Source: Sulfurivermis fontis
Lineage (GTDB): Bacteria; Pseudomonadota; Gammaproteobacteria; Thiohalomonadales; Thiohalomonadaceae
Direction of reading: 5' to 3'
Assembly (NCBI RefSeq): GCF_004001245.1
Contig: NZ_AP018724.1
Coordinates: 674,501 to 738,500, forward strand
DNA: 64,000 nucleotides
Position 1 is the stretch's first letter; every line of letters begins with the position of its first letter. Of the stretch, positions 8,380 to 17,104 are shown piece after piece. The notes under the pieces were generated by a model that made no database searches, was not told the origin of the DNA, and saw only the letters and a list, made by a program, of their open reading frames with translations. The translations under genes were made by a program, and so were the position numbers.

Positions 8380-10098
8380 TTGGAACTGACCAACTACATC
8401 ATCCTCGCCATCGGCGCCCTGCTGCTGGTGAGCGTCTACGCCAGCCTGCTGTCGGCGCGGGTGGGCATGCCCCTGCTGCTGGTGTTCCTCGGCCTCGGCA
8501 TGCTGATGGGCGAGCAGGGGCCGGGCGGCATCAAGTACGACGATGTGCAGAGCGCCCACCTCATCGGCAGCCTGGCGCTGGCGGTGATCCTGTTCGACGG
8601 CGGCATGCGCACCGAGGTCACCACCTTCCGCGTCGGCCTGCGCCCGGCCATGCTGCTGTCCACCCTCGGCGTGCTGGTGTCGTCGCTGGTCACCGGCTGG
8701 GCCGCCATGTGGGTGTTCGACCTGCACTGGATGGAGGGCATGCTGATCGGCGCCATCGTCGGCTCCACCGATGCGGCGGCGGTGTTCTCGCTGCTGCGCA
8801 ACCAGGGCATCGAACTGAAGCAGCGCGTCGGCGCCACCCTGGAGATCGAGTCGGGCAGCAACGACCCGATGGCGATCTTTCTCACCATCGTGCTGGTGGA
8901 GGCGCTGGCGACGGGACGGAGCGTGCTGGAGTGGCACTGGCTGCTGGAGTTCGTCCAGCAGATGGGCCTGGGCGGCCTGGCCGGCGTCGGTGGCGGCTGG
9001 CTGCTGGTGAGAATGGTCAACCGCATCCGCCTGACGCCGGGCCTGTATCCGCTGCTGGTGCTGGCCGCGGCGCTGGCGCTGTTCGGTGCCGTGTCCAGCA
9101 TCGGCGGCAGTGGTTTCCTCGCGGTCTATCTGGCCGGCCTGGTGGTGGGCAACAAGCCGCTGCAGGCGGGGCACAACATCCTGCGCTTCCACGACGGCAT
9201 GGCCTGGCTGGCGCAGATCGGCCTGTTCCTGGTGCTGGGGCTGCTGGTGCAGCCGTCGGCACTGCTGGACCATGCCGGCCAGGCGCTGTTCGTCGCCGCG
9301 ATCCTGATGTTCGTGGCGCGGCCGCTGGCGGTGGCGCTGTGCCTGAAGCCCTTCCATCTGCCCTGGCGTGAACAGGTGTTCATCGCCTGGGTGGGGCTGC
9401 GCGGCGCAGTGCCCATCGTGCTGGCGCTGTTCCCGCTGCTGGCCGGGCTGGAGCACGCGCGCGAGTTTTTCAACACCGCCTTCTTCGTGGTGTTGGTGTC
9501 ACTCACCGTGCAAGGCTGGTCGGTGGCGCCGCTGGCGCGCAAGCTGGGGCTGAACGTGCCGCAGGAGTCCGTCGGCCTGCATCGTGTCGGCCTGGACATT
9601 CCGGGACAGCCGGATTTCGAGCTGGCGGTGTATGAGGTCGCGGCGCGCACGCCCATTGCCGGAAAGCCGCTGACTGCCCTCACGCTGCCGCCGGGCTGCC
9701 GGCTCGCCGGTCTGGTGCATGATGGCGAGCCGCAGGACCTGCGCCAGGTGGAGAACTTTCGCGTCGGCGATTTTGTCTACGTGCTGGCCTTCCGTCAGGC
9801 GCTGCCGCAGCTGGAGCGGATGTTCATCCCCACCAGCGCGCAGGCCGAAACGGCCAAACGCCAGTTCTTCGGCGAGTTCGTGCTCAAGGGCGATGCGCGG
9901 CTGGAGGACATGGCCCTGGTCTACGGCATCAGCGTGCCGCCCGAGTACAGCGGCAAGTCCCTGGCGCAACTGTTCGGCGAACATTTCCACGGCCGTCAGG
10001 TGCCGGGCGATCGCCTGCCGCTCGGCAGCATCGAGCTGGTGATCAAGGAGATGCAGGGCGAGCAGGTGGTGAGCGTGGGCGTCAAGCTGCCGCACTGA
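8380..10098 (+). CDS. cvrA: K+/H+ antiporter, CvrA/NhaP2 type
   Basis: The membrane domain (about residues 1-390) is a CPA1 exchanger with GQ/DGG-type blocks: AVILFDGGMRTEV, GAIVGSTDAAAVFSLLRNQG, LEIESGSNDPMAIFLT and WVGLRGAVPIVLALFPLL. The DP of SNDP is the expected ion-binding region. The C-terminal 200 residues form a soluble TrkA_C-like and CorC_HlyC-like regulatory module, as in NhaP2. It would exchange cytoplasmic K+ for H+. TTG at 8380 gives MELTNYIILAIGALLL, matching the family start; ATG at 8299 and an upstream frame start at 8269 are alternatives. The next gene begins 13 nt downstream. Confidence 0.9.
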   Translation: MELTNYIILAIGALLLVSVYASLLSARVGMPLLLVFLGLGMLMGEQGPGGIKYDDVQSAHLIGSLALAVILFDGGMRTEVTTFRVGLRPAMLLSTLGVLVSSLVTGWAAMWVFDLHWMEGMLIGAIVGSTDAAAVFSLLRNQGIELKQRVGATLEIESGSNDPMAIFLTIVLVEALATGRSVLEWHWLLEFVQQMGLGGLAGVGGGWLLVRMVNRIRLTPGLYPLLVLAAALALFGAVSSIGGSGFLAVYLAGLVVGNKPLQAGHNILRFHDGMAWLAQIGLFLVLGLLVQPSALLDHAGQALFVAAILMFVARPLAVALCLKPFHLPWREQVFIAWVGLRGAVPIVLALFPLLAGLEHAREFFNTAFFVVLVSLTVQGWSVAPLARKLGLNVPQESVGLHRVGLDIPGQPDFELAVYEVAARTPIAGKPLTALTLPPGCRLAGLVHDGEPQDLRQVENFRVGDFVYVLAFRQALPQLERMFIPTSAQAETAKRQFFGEFVLKGDARLEDMALVYGISVPPEYSGKSLAQLFGEHFHGRQVPGDRLPLGSIELVIKEMQGEQVVSVGVKLPH

Positions 10099-10111
10099 AC
10101 GGGATCAGGAC

Positions 10112-10837
10112 ATGCTGCGACTGTTGCAGGACTTGTTGAGCGCCATGCGCGAGAGTGCGCTGACATTGGCCCCGTTGGCGGTGGTCTTGCTCGGCTTTGC
10201 CCTGATTCTGGGGGCGGCTTTGCCGCCATTGGGTGAACTGCTGACCGGCGGCTTGGTGCTGGTGGTCGGTCTCGCCCTGGTGGTGAAGGGGCTGGAATTC
10301 ACGCTGTTTCCCCTGGCCGAGGGCATTGCCCATGACTTCGTCAGCAAGGGCAGTCTGCGCTGGTTGCTGCTGTTTGCCTTCACATTGGGCTTCAGTGCCA
10401 CCGTGGCGGAGCCGGCGCTGGCGGCGGTGGCCGTACAGACGGCACAGGCCGCCGTAGCGGGGGGGCACATCGCCGCCGCGGATGCCGCGGCCTTTGCATG
10501 GGGTCTGCGGCTCGCCACGGCGCTGGGCATTGCGCTGTCCGTCGTCCTGGGCATCGTCCGCATCCTGCGTGGCTGGCCGCTGCCGCTGCTGCTGCTGGCC
10601 TTGCTGCTCCCGTTGTTGCTGCTGATCCTGGTGGCGCCGCCGCTGATGACCACCCTCGCCTTCGATATGGGTATCTCCGCCATGTCCACGCTGGCGGTGC
10701 CAGTGGTGGTGGCGTTGGGGATTGGCTTGGCCGCTAGTCTGGCCCAGCGTTCATCCCTGATTGATGGCTTCGGTATGGTGGCGCCGGCGCTGTTGCTGCC
10801 GCCCCTGTGCGTACTGTTGTGGGGCTGGTTGCGATGA
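10112..10837 (+). CDS. DUF1538 membrane protein (first copy)
   Basis: This 241-residue protein has about six hydrophobic helices. Blocks such as LVVGLALVVKGLEFTLFPLAEGIA, FTLGFSATVAEPALAAVA and MTTLAFDMGISAMSTLAVPVVVALGIGLA are characteristic of DUF1538, which contains conserved helix-breaking Pro/Glu positions and is thought to be transporter-like. The substrate is unknown. Its stop codon overlaps the start of a paralogous second copy, and a PII-like gene and a CBS gene follow. Together these suggest a two-subunit membrane carrier controlled by a small regulatory protein (inference). Confidence 0.85.
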   Translation: MLRLLQDLLSAMRESALTLAPLAVVLLGFALILGAALPPLGELLTGGLVLVVGLALVVKGLEFTLFPLAEGIAHDFVSKGSLRWLLLFAFTLGFSATVAEPALAAVAVQTAQAAVAGGHIAAADAAAFAWGLRLATALGIALSVVLGIVRILRGWPLPLLLLALLLPLLLLILVAPPLMTTLAFDMGISAMSTLAVPVVVALGIGLAASLAQRSSLIDGFGMVAPALLLPPLCVLLWGWLR

Positions 10838-11559
10838 TGGTGCAGGCCGGAGAGGCGCTGCTGGCCGTCATCAGCGATCTGCTGCCGATCGTCCTGGTGC
10901 TGGCGGCATTTCAGGGCCTGGTGCTGCGGCGGCCGCTGCGCCGTCCCGTACAGGTCGCCATTGGCCTGAGCCTGCTGGTCATCGGTCTGGTGCTGGTCCT
11001 CTACGGACTGGAGTACACCGTGTTTCCGCTCGGGCGCGAGGTGGCCGGTGCCCTGGCCGCCGCCGCGGTGGAGGCGACGGCGGTGAGCCTGTTGCAGCTC
11101 TATCTGTTCCTGGGTGCGCTGGGTTTTGCGGCGGCACTGGCCGAGCCGGTGTTGACCACGGTGGCGCACCGCGCCTCGCAGTTGTCGGGCGGCGCCATCC
11201 AGCCCTGGGGGCTGCGCCTGGCGGTGGCGACGGGGATCGGCCTCGGGGCCTGTCTCGGCCTGCTGCGCATGATGCTGGGCGTGCCGCTGTTTCCGCTGCT
11301 CGCCGTGCTGTTCGTCGTGCTGTATCTGCAGGCACGGGTGACGCCGCGCCTGGTGGTGAATCTGGCGCTGGATACCGGGGTGGTGACCATCTCCACGGTA
11401 ACGGCGCCCCTGCTGGTGGCGGTGGGTATCGGTGTGGCGCTGCAACTGGACGGGGGCAGCGCCGTGGATGGCTTCGGCCTGCTGGCCGTCACTGCGGTGG
11501 GACCGGCGCTGACGGTCATGGGCTACGCCCAGTTGGCGGTGTGGCGTGGCAAGGCGTGA
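10834..11559 (+). CDS. DUF1538 membrane protein (second copy)
   Basis: This 241-residue paralogue of the preceding gene has six or so hydrophobic segments. Matching blocks include LVIGLVLVLYGLEYTVFPLGREVA, LGFAAALAEPVLTTVAH and VVNLALDTGVVTISTVTAPLLVAVGIGVA. The ATG at 10834 lies inside an ATGATG context overlapping the TGA of the first copy, so the two should be made in similar amounts and may form a heterodimer. DUF1538 is often found as such pairs or as one double-length protein. Function is not known. Confidence 0.85.
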   Translation: MMVQAGEALLAVISDLLPIVLVLAAFQGLVLRRPLRRPVQVAIGLSLLVIGLVLVLYGLEYTVFPLGREVAGALAAAAVEATAVSLLQLYLFLGALGFAAALAEPVLTTVAHRASQLSGGAIQPWGLRLAVATGIGLGACLGLLRMMLGVPLFPLLAVLFVVLYLQARVTPRLVVNLALDTGVVTISTVTAPLLVAVGIGVALQLDGGSAVDGFGLLAVTAVGPALTVMGYAQLAVWRGKA

Positions 11560-11588
11560 TGGATGTTTTCTGACGAGGAGGTGGGATC

Positions 11589-11939
11589 ATGCATTTCAAG
11601 CTGTTGATAGCCCTGGTGGAGGATGACAAGACCGACGCGGTGCTGAAGGCGGCGCGCGAGGCCGGCGCCACCGGCGCCACCGTGGTCAGCCAGGCGCGCG
11701 GCGAAGGGCTGCGCCAGGCCAAGACCTTTTTCGGTCTGTCCGTGGAGACACAGCGCGACATGGTATTGTTCCTGGTGGAGGAGCATCTGGCGCGCAAGAT
11801 ACTGGAAAAGATTGCCGAGGTCGGTCAGTTCGACGATACGCCGGGTACCGGCATTGCCTTCCAGATCGATGTCGAAGATGCGGTGGGGGTGGCGCAGCAG
11901 GTGCGGACGCTGACCGCGGTAGTGGAGGGGGAGCTATGA
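11589..11939 (+). CDS. PII-like regulatory protein
   Basis: The product has 116 residues with the ferredoxin-like pattern of PII-family trimers: FKLLIALVEDDKTDAVLKAAREAGATGATVVSQARGEGLRQAKTFFGL, then VLFLVEEHLARKILEKIAEVG and PGTGIAFQIDVEDAVGV. The T-loop region lacks the Tyr51 of GlnB/GlnK, so this is a PII-like branch rather than nitrogen PII. Such proteins bind nucleotides and usually act on a transporter encoded nearby. Here the obvious partners are the two DUF1538 proteins immediately upstream. GAGGTGGGA upstream of ATG at 11589 is a good ribosome site. Confidence 0.82.
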   Translation: MHFKLLIALVEDDKTDAVLKAAREAGATGATVVSQARGEGLRQAKTFFGLSVETQRDMVLFLVEEHLARKILEKIAEVGQFDDTPGTGIAFQIDVEDAVGVAQQVRTLTAVVEGEL

Positions 11940-12337
11940 GCGAACGCAATGTGGTGCGGGTGCGCGAGGTGATGAGTACCCGCTTCGATACCGTCGACGG
12001 CATGGTCACGGTGAGCGAGGCCCTGGCGCTGATGTGCAAGATCGAGGCGGAGTGCCTGATCGTCGACAAACGTCATGACGATGACGAGTACGGCATGCTG
12101 CTGGTGTCCGACATCGCGCGCCACGTGCTGGGCAAGGACCGGGCGCCGGAACGGGTGAATGTGTATGAGGTGACGGCCAAGCCGGTGATCGCCGTCGACC
12201 CGCAGATGGACATCCGTTACTGCGCGCGGCTGTTCACCCGCTTCGACCTGAGCCGCGCGCCGGTGATCGAGAACGGCAAGGTGGTGGGCATCGTCAGTTT
12301 CAGCAACCTGGTGTTCGGCGGGCTATGCCGGTTCTGA
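11936..12337 (+). CDS. CBS-domain-pair protein
   Basis: This 133-residue protein is essentially one Bateman module. The two CBS motifs are VREVMSTRFDTVDGMVTVSEALALMCKIEAECLIVDK and VTAKPVIAVDPQMDIRYCARLFTRFDLSRAPVIENGKVVGIVSFSNLV. It has no catalytic domain or membrane segment. Its start overlaps the stop of the PII-like gene (ATGA) and its end overlaps the next gene by 13 bp. It probably senses an adenine nucleotide and, with the PII-like protein, adjusts the DUF1538 carrier (inference from operon position). Confidence 0.85.
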   Translation: MSERNVVRVREVMSTRFDTVDGMVTVSEALALMCKIEAECLIVDKRHDDDEYGMLLVSDIARHVLGKDRAPERVNVYEVTAKPVIAVDPQMDIRYCARLFTRFDLSRAPVIENGKVVGIVSFSNLVFGGLCRF

Positions 12338-12666
12338 CGCCACTGGCCGGTGATTTTCATCACCGCCTGGCGGAGACGCCGGGCGTCAGCCTGGTGCTGT
12401 TCACCGGGCCGGCCTGTGGTGCCTGCAAGCGGCTGAAGCAGGTATTGCGCGAGCAGCGCGCGCTATTCGCCGACGTTCACCTGTTCGAGGTGGATGCCGG
12501 GCGCGACATGGCGCTGACGCGCGAGTTCGGCGTGTTCCACCTGCCGGCGCTGTTTCTGTTCCGCGACGGCGAGTATCACTGCGCGCTGCACAGCGAGGCG
12601 CAGCCAGAGCATCTGCGCGCGGCCATCGATGCGGCGCTGGCGCGCCCCGCCGAGGAGGCGCCGTGA
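12325..12666 (+). CDS. Thioredoxin-like protein with CGAC motif
   Basis: A thioredoxin fold of 113 residues. VLFTGPACGACKRLKQVLREQ carries the redox motif CGAC, and FGVFHLPALFLFRDGEYHCAL supplies the cis-Pro strand. There is no signal peptide, so it should be cytoplasmic. The CGAC pair replaces the CGPC of classical thioredoxin, which changes redox potential in other members. It overlaps both neighbours (13 bp upstream, 4 bp with ampD). A partner is not evident. Confidence 0.83.
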   Translation: MPVLTPLAGDFHHRLAETPGVSLVLFTGPACGACKRLKQVLREQRALFADVHLFEVDAGRDMALTREFGVFHLPALFLFRDGEYHCALHSEAQPEHLRAAIDAALARPAEEAP

Positions 12667-13238
12667 CGCTGGTCATCGACAAGGTAACCGGCCTGATCAC
12701 CACGGCGCGCCAGGTACCGTCACCCAATTGCGATGAACGTCCGGCCGACATGGCGCCGGAACTGATCGTCATCCACGGCATCTCCCTGCCGCCGGGCGAA
12801 TTCGGCGGGCCGTGGATCGACGCCCTGTTCACCAACACCCTCGACCCGGCGGCGCATCCCTATTTCCAGGAGATCCATCGGTTGCGCGTGTCGTCGCACC
12901 TGCTGATCCGCCGCGACGGCGAGCTGGTGCAGTATGTGCCGCTGCATCGCCGTGCCTGGCATGCCGGAGCGTCATCCCATTGCGGCCGCGAACGCTGCAA
13001 CGACTTTTCCATCGGCATCGAGCTGGAGGGTGCGGATGAGCTGCCCTACGCGCCGGTGCAGTATCAGGTGCTGGGCGCGGTGGTTGCCGCCCTGCGCGCG
13101 GCCTATCCTGCACTGGCGGCCGGGCAGATCGCCGGCCACAGCGACATCGCGCCGGGACGCAAGACCGACCCCGGCCCCTGTTTCGACTGGCCCCAGCTGT
13201 ATGCCCTGCTGGCTACAGAGGAAAAGATTCTGTCGTAG
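12663..13238 (+). CDS. ampD: 1,6-anhydro-N-acetylmuramyl-L-alanine amidase AmpD
   Basis: AmpD cleaves anhydro-muropeptides in the cytoplasm during cell-wall recycling. The 191-residue protein carries the zinc ligands of the family: His38 (LIVIHGISLPPG), His159 and Asp169 (AGHSDIAPGRKTDPGPCFDW). The NFSIGIELEG-type region is also present (NDFSIGIELEGAD). The GTG start at 12663 overlaps the preceding gene by 4 bp. ampE, its usual neighbour, lies about 1.1 kb downstream, separated by a Usp gene. The TAG stop is the first part of a REP-like repeat. Confidence 0.95.
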   Translation: MTLVIDKVTGLITTARQVPSPNCDERPADMAPELIVIHGISLPPGEFGGPWIDALFTNTLDPAAHPYFQEIHRLRVSSHLLIRRDGELVQYVPLHRRAWHAGASSHCGRERCNDFSIGIELEGADELPYAPVQYQVLGAVVAALRAAYPALAAGQIAGHSDIAPGRKTDPGPCFDWPQLYALLATEEKILS

Positions 13239-13300
13239 GCGCGGACCGTGTCCGCGATAGGCCGTGGTGTGCTGCCGGTCGCGAATACGGTCGCTCCTAC
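13235..13300. repeat. Paired inverted REP-like element (BIME)
   Basis: GTAGGCGCGGACCGTGTCCG from 13235 reads rightwards, and the reverse complement of 13275-13300 (GTAGGAGCGACCGTATTCGC, then GACCGG) reads leftwards. The two are therefore imperfect copies facing each other in the ampD-usp gap. A third copy of the same motif is at 59348-59378. Such extragenic palindromes are common in gammaproteobacteria, stabilise mRNA ends and may derive from REP-associated transposases. Confidence 0.6.
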
Positions 13301-13319
13301 CCTGAACGGAGAGAAAACC

Positions 13320-14276
13320 ATGCATCGGTTCAACAACATTCTGTGCGTGATTGAGGCCGAGGCGGAACAGCGCTGGGTGCTGGAGCGCGCGGTGACGCTG
13401 GCGCAGAACCAGCAGGCGCGGCTGACGGTGCTCACGGTGCTGGATCCGGTGCCGCCGGTGGCGGGCATCGTGCCGCAGAGCGTGGAGCAGGCGCTGCAGC
13501 AGCGTTTCATCGACCATGTCGCGACCCTGCTGCGCGATATCCCCGGCGCCATGGCACCGCAGGTGAAGGTGGTGTTCGGCCGCGGCTACCTGGCGGAGAT
13601 CCGCGAGGTGCTGCGTCATGGCTACGACCTGGTGCTCAAGCCGGCCCGCGCCGACGCCGACCTGCGCAGCGTGCTGTTCGGCAGCGACGACATGCACCTG
13701 CTGCGCAAGTGCCCGGTGCCGGTGTGGTTGCTGAAGGAGGGCGGCGCCGTGCCCTACCGGCGCATCCTGGCGGCGGTGGATTTCGACCCGGCGGCGGCGG
13801 TCGAGGCGGCGGAGTTCAACCGCCGCATCATCGAGCTGGCCGCGGCCCTGGCCCTGGCGGAGTCCGCGACACTGCACGTGGTGCATGTGTGGGAGGCGGC
13901 GGCGGAGAACACCCTGCGCCTGTGGGCGCCCGGGGCCGGCGAGGCGCAGGTGGCCGCCTACGTGGCCGAGGAACGGCAGCGCCACGAGCGCTGGCTGCAG
14001 GAACTGATGGCGGCATCGGCCGCGGTGTGGCTGGGGCAGGAGACCCTGGATTACCTCAAGCCGCAACTGCATCTGCCGCGCGGCAATGCGGGCAAGGAGG
14101 TGCCGGCGCTGGCGCACGCGCTGGGGGCCGATCTGATCGTCATGGGCACGCTGGGACGCAGCGGCATCCCCGGCCTGCTCATCGGCAATACGGCGGAGAC
14201 GATACTGCACAAGGTCGACTGTGCCGTGCTGGCGCTCAAGCCGGCGGCATTCGTTTCGCCGGTGACCCTGCCATGA
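13320..14276 (+). CDS. Tandem universal stress protein (UspE-like)
   Basis: A 318-residue protein with two Usp folds: one from MHRFNNILCVIEAEAE to about residue 145, the second from VPYRRILAAVDFDP to the end. The second half keeps the nucleotide-binding block ADLIVMGTLGRSGIPGLLIGNTAETIL, close to GxxGx9GS(N/T); the first half has a weaker version (DLVLKPARAD...LFGSDDMHLLRKCP). It would be cytoplasmic and stress-related. ATG at 13320 has GGAGAG at 13309-13314. It interrupts the ampD-ampE pair. Confidence 0.87.
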   Translation: MHRFNNILCVIEAEAEQRWVLERAVTLAQNQQARLTVLTVLDPVPPVAGIVPQSVEQALQQRFIDHVATLLRDIPGAMAPQVKVVFGRGYLAEIREVLRHGYDLVLKPARADADLRSVLFGSDDMHLLRKCPVPVWLLKEGGAVPYRRILAAVDFDPAAAVEAAEFNRRIIELAAALALAESATLHVVHVWEAAAENTLRLWAPGAGEAQVAAYVAEERQRHERWLQELMAASAAVWLGQETLDYLKPQLHLPRGNAGKEVPALAHALGADLIVMGTLGRSGIPGLLIGNTAETILHKVDCAVLALKPAAFVSPVTLP

Positions 14277-14325
14277 TGCGGAATGATGGCTTGCAACTCG
14301 CGGCCTGAAACTCGAAACTAGCGCC

Positions 14326-15186
14326 ATGGCCCTGCTCACGATATTGCTGTGCGTCTTTCTCGAACGTCTCCTCGGCTCGCTGGAGGAGATGCGTCGCTTT
14401 GGCTGGCTGGATCTGCTGATGCAGCAGGTGCGGCGGCAGCCCTGGGCCGATGGCCCTGCCGGTGTTGCGGTTGTGGTGCTGATCCCGGTGCTGACCGTGC
14501 TGCTGCTCGGTGTCCTGTTCCACGCCATCGGCTGGCCGCTGTTCTTCCTGTTTGCCGTGCTGGTATTGCTGTACAGCTTCGGGCCGCGCGATCTGGAGGC
14601 GGAGGTGGAGGCGTTTCTCGAGGCGCGCGAGCGCGGCGACGAGGAGTCGGCCATGCTCTATGCTGGCGACATGCTCGGCAACACCACGGTGGACAGCTCC
14701 GGCAAGCTGACCCGCGTCATGCTGGAGACCATGCTGGCCGAGGCCAACGAGCGCTTCTTCGGCGTGGTGCTCTGGTTCATCCTGCTCGGACCGGTCGGTG
14801 CGCTGCTGTATCGCGTGGCCGTGCTGGTGCGGCGTGGCAGTGCCAGCGAGGCCTCCGGTTTCGCCGCCGCGGCGCAGCGTCTGCACCAGATCCTGGCTTG
14901 GCTGCCGGCACGCCTCACCGCCCTAGCCTATGCCCTCAGCGGCAGCTTCGTCGATGCCATGCACTATTGGCGCGAGGAGGCCGGCAAGTGGCTGGAGGAC
15001 AGCCGCTTCATCCTCGTCGCCAGCGGCTTCGGCGCCCTGCGCTACCAGCCGGCGGAGGACGACGGCGTGACCCCGGACCTCGCGGAGGAGGACAGCTACA
15101 TCCGCGAGGCCCTCGCCCTGATCCGCCGCGCCGCCCTGGTCTGGCTGGTGGTGCTGGCGGTGTTTACCCTGGCGGGGGCGTTGTAG
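14326..15186 (+). CDS. ampE: Inner-membrane protein AmpE
   Basis: A 286-residue polytopic membrane protein. It begins MALLTILLCVFLERLLGSLEEMRR and has hydrophobic helices around residues 45-85, 145-165 and at the C-terminus (AALVWLVVLAVFTLAGAL). The central block RFFGVVLWFILLGPVGALLYRVA is shared with AmpE/CobD-like proteins. AmpE is linked genetically to AmpD and beta-lactamase induction; its biochemical role is not settled. A short cob cluster starts 49 bp downstream. Confidence 0.88.
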   Translation: MALLTILLCVFLERLLGSLEEMRRFGWLDLLMQQVRRQPWADGPAGVAVVVLIPVLTVLLLGVLFHAIGWPLFFLFAVLVLLYSFGPRDLEAEVEAFLEARERGDEESAMLYAGDMLGNTTVDSSGKLTRVMLETMLAEANERFFGVVLWFILLGPVGALLYRVAVLVRRGSASEASGFAAAAQRLHQILAWLPARLTALAYALSGSFVDAMHYWREEAGKWLEDSRFILVASGFGALRYQPAEDDGVTPDLAEEDSYIREALALIRRAALVWLVVLAVFTLAGAL

Positions 15187-15235
15187 CCGCAGCACCTGCC
15201 CCGTTTGCCGCGCACACCATTCGTTCCCTCGTGCC

Positions 15236-15742
15236 ATGAAGCATCTCATTCTCGGCGGTGCCCGTTCCGGCAAGAGCCGCCATGCCGAGCAGTTGGCTGC
15301 ACAGGCTGGCCGCAGCGTCGTCTACATCGCTACTGCCGAGGCGCTGGACGAGGAAATGGCGATGCGCATCACCCATCATCGTGCCCGGCGCCCCGCCGAC
15401 TGGGCGCTGGTGGAGGAACCTTTGGCGTTGGCGCAGGTGCTGCGGCGCGAGGCGGCAGCGCATCGTTGCCTCCTGGTGGACTGCCTGACCCTGTGGCTCG
15501 GCAACCTGCTGGCACTGGACGACGCGCGCATGCAGCAGGAAACGCACGCGCTGTATGCCGCGCTGCCGGAGTTGTCCGGCGATATCCTGCTGGTCAGCAA
15601 CGAGGTGGGCTGGGGTATCGTGCCCGACAATCCCCTGGCCCGGCGTTTCCGCGACGAGGCCGGCCGTCTGCACCAGCGGCTGGCGGAATTGTGCGATCAC
15701 GTCAGCCTGGTGGCCGCCGGACTGCCCCTGCGCTTGAAATGA
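15236..15742 (+). CDS. cobU: Adenosylcobinamide kinase/guanylyltransferase
   Basis: CobU phosphorylates adenosylcobinamide and then transfers GMP to it, activating the corrin for nucleotide-loop assembly. The 168-residue protein starts MKHLILGGARSGKSRHAEQL with its P-loop, carries ITHHRARRP with the candidate guanylyl-accepting His, and shows LLVDCLTLWLGNLL and VSNEVGWGIVPDNPLARRFRDEAG. It stands next to cobT on the same strand, as in many salvage pathways. Confidence 0.95.
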   Translation: MKHLILGGARSGKSRHAEQLAAQAGRSVVYIATAEALDEEMAMRITHHRARRPADWALVEEPLALAQVLRREAAAHRCLLVDCLTLWLGNLLALDDARMQQETHALYAALPELSGDILLVSNEVGWGIVPDNPLARRFRDEAGRLHQRLAELCDHVSLVAAGLPLRLK

Positions 15743-15851
15743 GAGGGGCGTCGCGCTTCCGGGCGACGGGTATTGATCCAAATCTTTTGTATTTGCCCCC
15801 GCTTGGGCGACAATGCGCCTCCCCGGAAATTTCCACACAGGATATAAGTCA

Positions 15852-16901
15852 ATGTCTGATGCCTGGTTGCACCAGCCCGTTGCCGCGCCCGATGAATCCG
15901 CCATTGCCGCCGCTCAGGCGCGGCAGGGGGTGCTGACCAAGCCGCCCGGGGCACTGGGGCGGCTGGAGGAACTGGCGGTCGAGCTGGCCGGCCTGCAGCG
16001 GCGCGAGCGGCCGCAACTGGAGCGGGTGCGCGTCGTGGTGTTTGCCGCCGATCACGGCGTCGCGGCGGAGGGGGTGTCGGCCTTTCCCCAGGCGGTGACG
16101 GTGGAAATGATTCGCAACTTTGCCCGCGGCGGCGCGGCGATCTGCGTGCTGGCGCGGGCCGTGGGGGCGACGCTGGAAGTGGTCGACGTGGGGGCGGCCA
16201 GCGCGGTGGAGCCGCTGCCCGGCGTGGTGAGCCGCCGGGCCGGCGACGGCAGTGCCAACTTCTGCCGCAAGCCGGCCATGAGCGCCGGGCAGTTGCACAT
16301 CGCCCTCGCCGCCGGGCGCGAGGCAGTGGAGCGGGGCCTGGCGGCCGGCATGGACTTGTTCATCGGCGGCGAGATGGGCATCGCCAATACCACGGTGGCC
16401 ACGGCGGTGGCTTCGGCAGCTCTGCAACTGGATCCGGCCCTGGTGGCCGGTGCCGGTACCGGCCTCGATGCGGCGGGGATCGGTCACAAAGCCGAGGTGG
16501 TACGCCGCGCGCTGGCTCTGCACCGCGAGGAACTGGAGCTGCCACTGGACATCCTGCGTTGCGTCGGTGGCTTCGAGATCGCCGCCCTGACCGGCGCCTA
16601 TATCGCCGCCGCCCAGGCCGGTGTGCCGGTGCTGGTGGACGGCTTCATTACCACCACCGCGGCGCTGATGGCGGTGCAGATCAATCCCACCATACGCCCC
16701 TGGCTGCTGTTCTCCCATCACTCCGCCGAACGGGGCCACGGCCGCCTGCTCGCCGCCCTGGAGGCACATCCGTTGCTCAGTCTGGGGCTGCGCCTGGGCG
16801 AGGGCAGCGGTGCGGCGACGGCGCTGCCGTTGTTGCAACTGGCCTGCCGCCTGCACGGCGAGATGGCCACCTTTGCCGAGGCAGGGGTAAGCGACGGGTA
16901 G
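15852..16901 (+). CDS. cobT: Nicotinate-nucleotide--dimethylbenzimidazole phosphoribosyltransferase
   Basis: CobT makes alpha-ribazole phosphate, the lower-ligand precursor of cobalamin. The 349-residue sequence contains [45 protein letters not shown] and [18 protein letters not shown], with SHHSAERGH and a Glu near the C-terminus where the catalytic base is expected. ATG at 15852 has AGGA at 15839-15842. No cobalamin riboswitch is recognisable in the 109 bp upstream. Confidence 0.95.
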   Translation: MSDAWLHQPVAAPDESAIAAAQARQGVLTKPPGALGRLEELAVELAGLQRRERPQLERVRVVVFAADHGVAAEGVSAFPQAVTVEMIRNFARGGAAICVLARAVGATLEVVDVGAASAVEPLPGVVSRRAGDGSANFCRKPAMSAGQLHIALAAGREAVERGLAAGMDLFIGGEMGIANTTVATAVASAALQLDPALVAGAGTGLDAAGIGHKAEVVRRALALHREELELPLDILRCVGGFEIAALTGAYIAAAQAGVPVLVDGFITTTAALMAVQINPTIRPWLLFSHHSAERGHGRLLAALEAHPLLSLGLRLGEGSGAATALPLLQLACRLHGEMATFAEAGVSDG

Positions 16902-17104
16902 AGCGCAATGCCTGTGGCTTGCTTGGGTTGTCCGCAATGCGGGCGGCTTTCTTTACCTTTTCACTGGACTATTGTTACTGGTAAGGAATATCCCGATACC
17001 GTGGCCTTTGCGCGGTATGTGATAGTTGCGGTGCCGGCGGTGTGAGTGTATCCCCCGGGCCGTATGCAAACATGTTTTCATAACAATAAAGAAAGGCCAG
17101 TGTC

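Noticed and set aside
15743-15851. A cobalamin riboswitch before cobT or in other cob gaps
   Set aside because: I could not recognise the conserved B12-box core in this gap or in 61244-61393 or 26394-26522.
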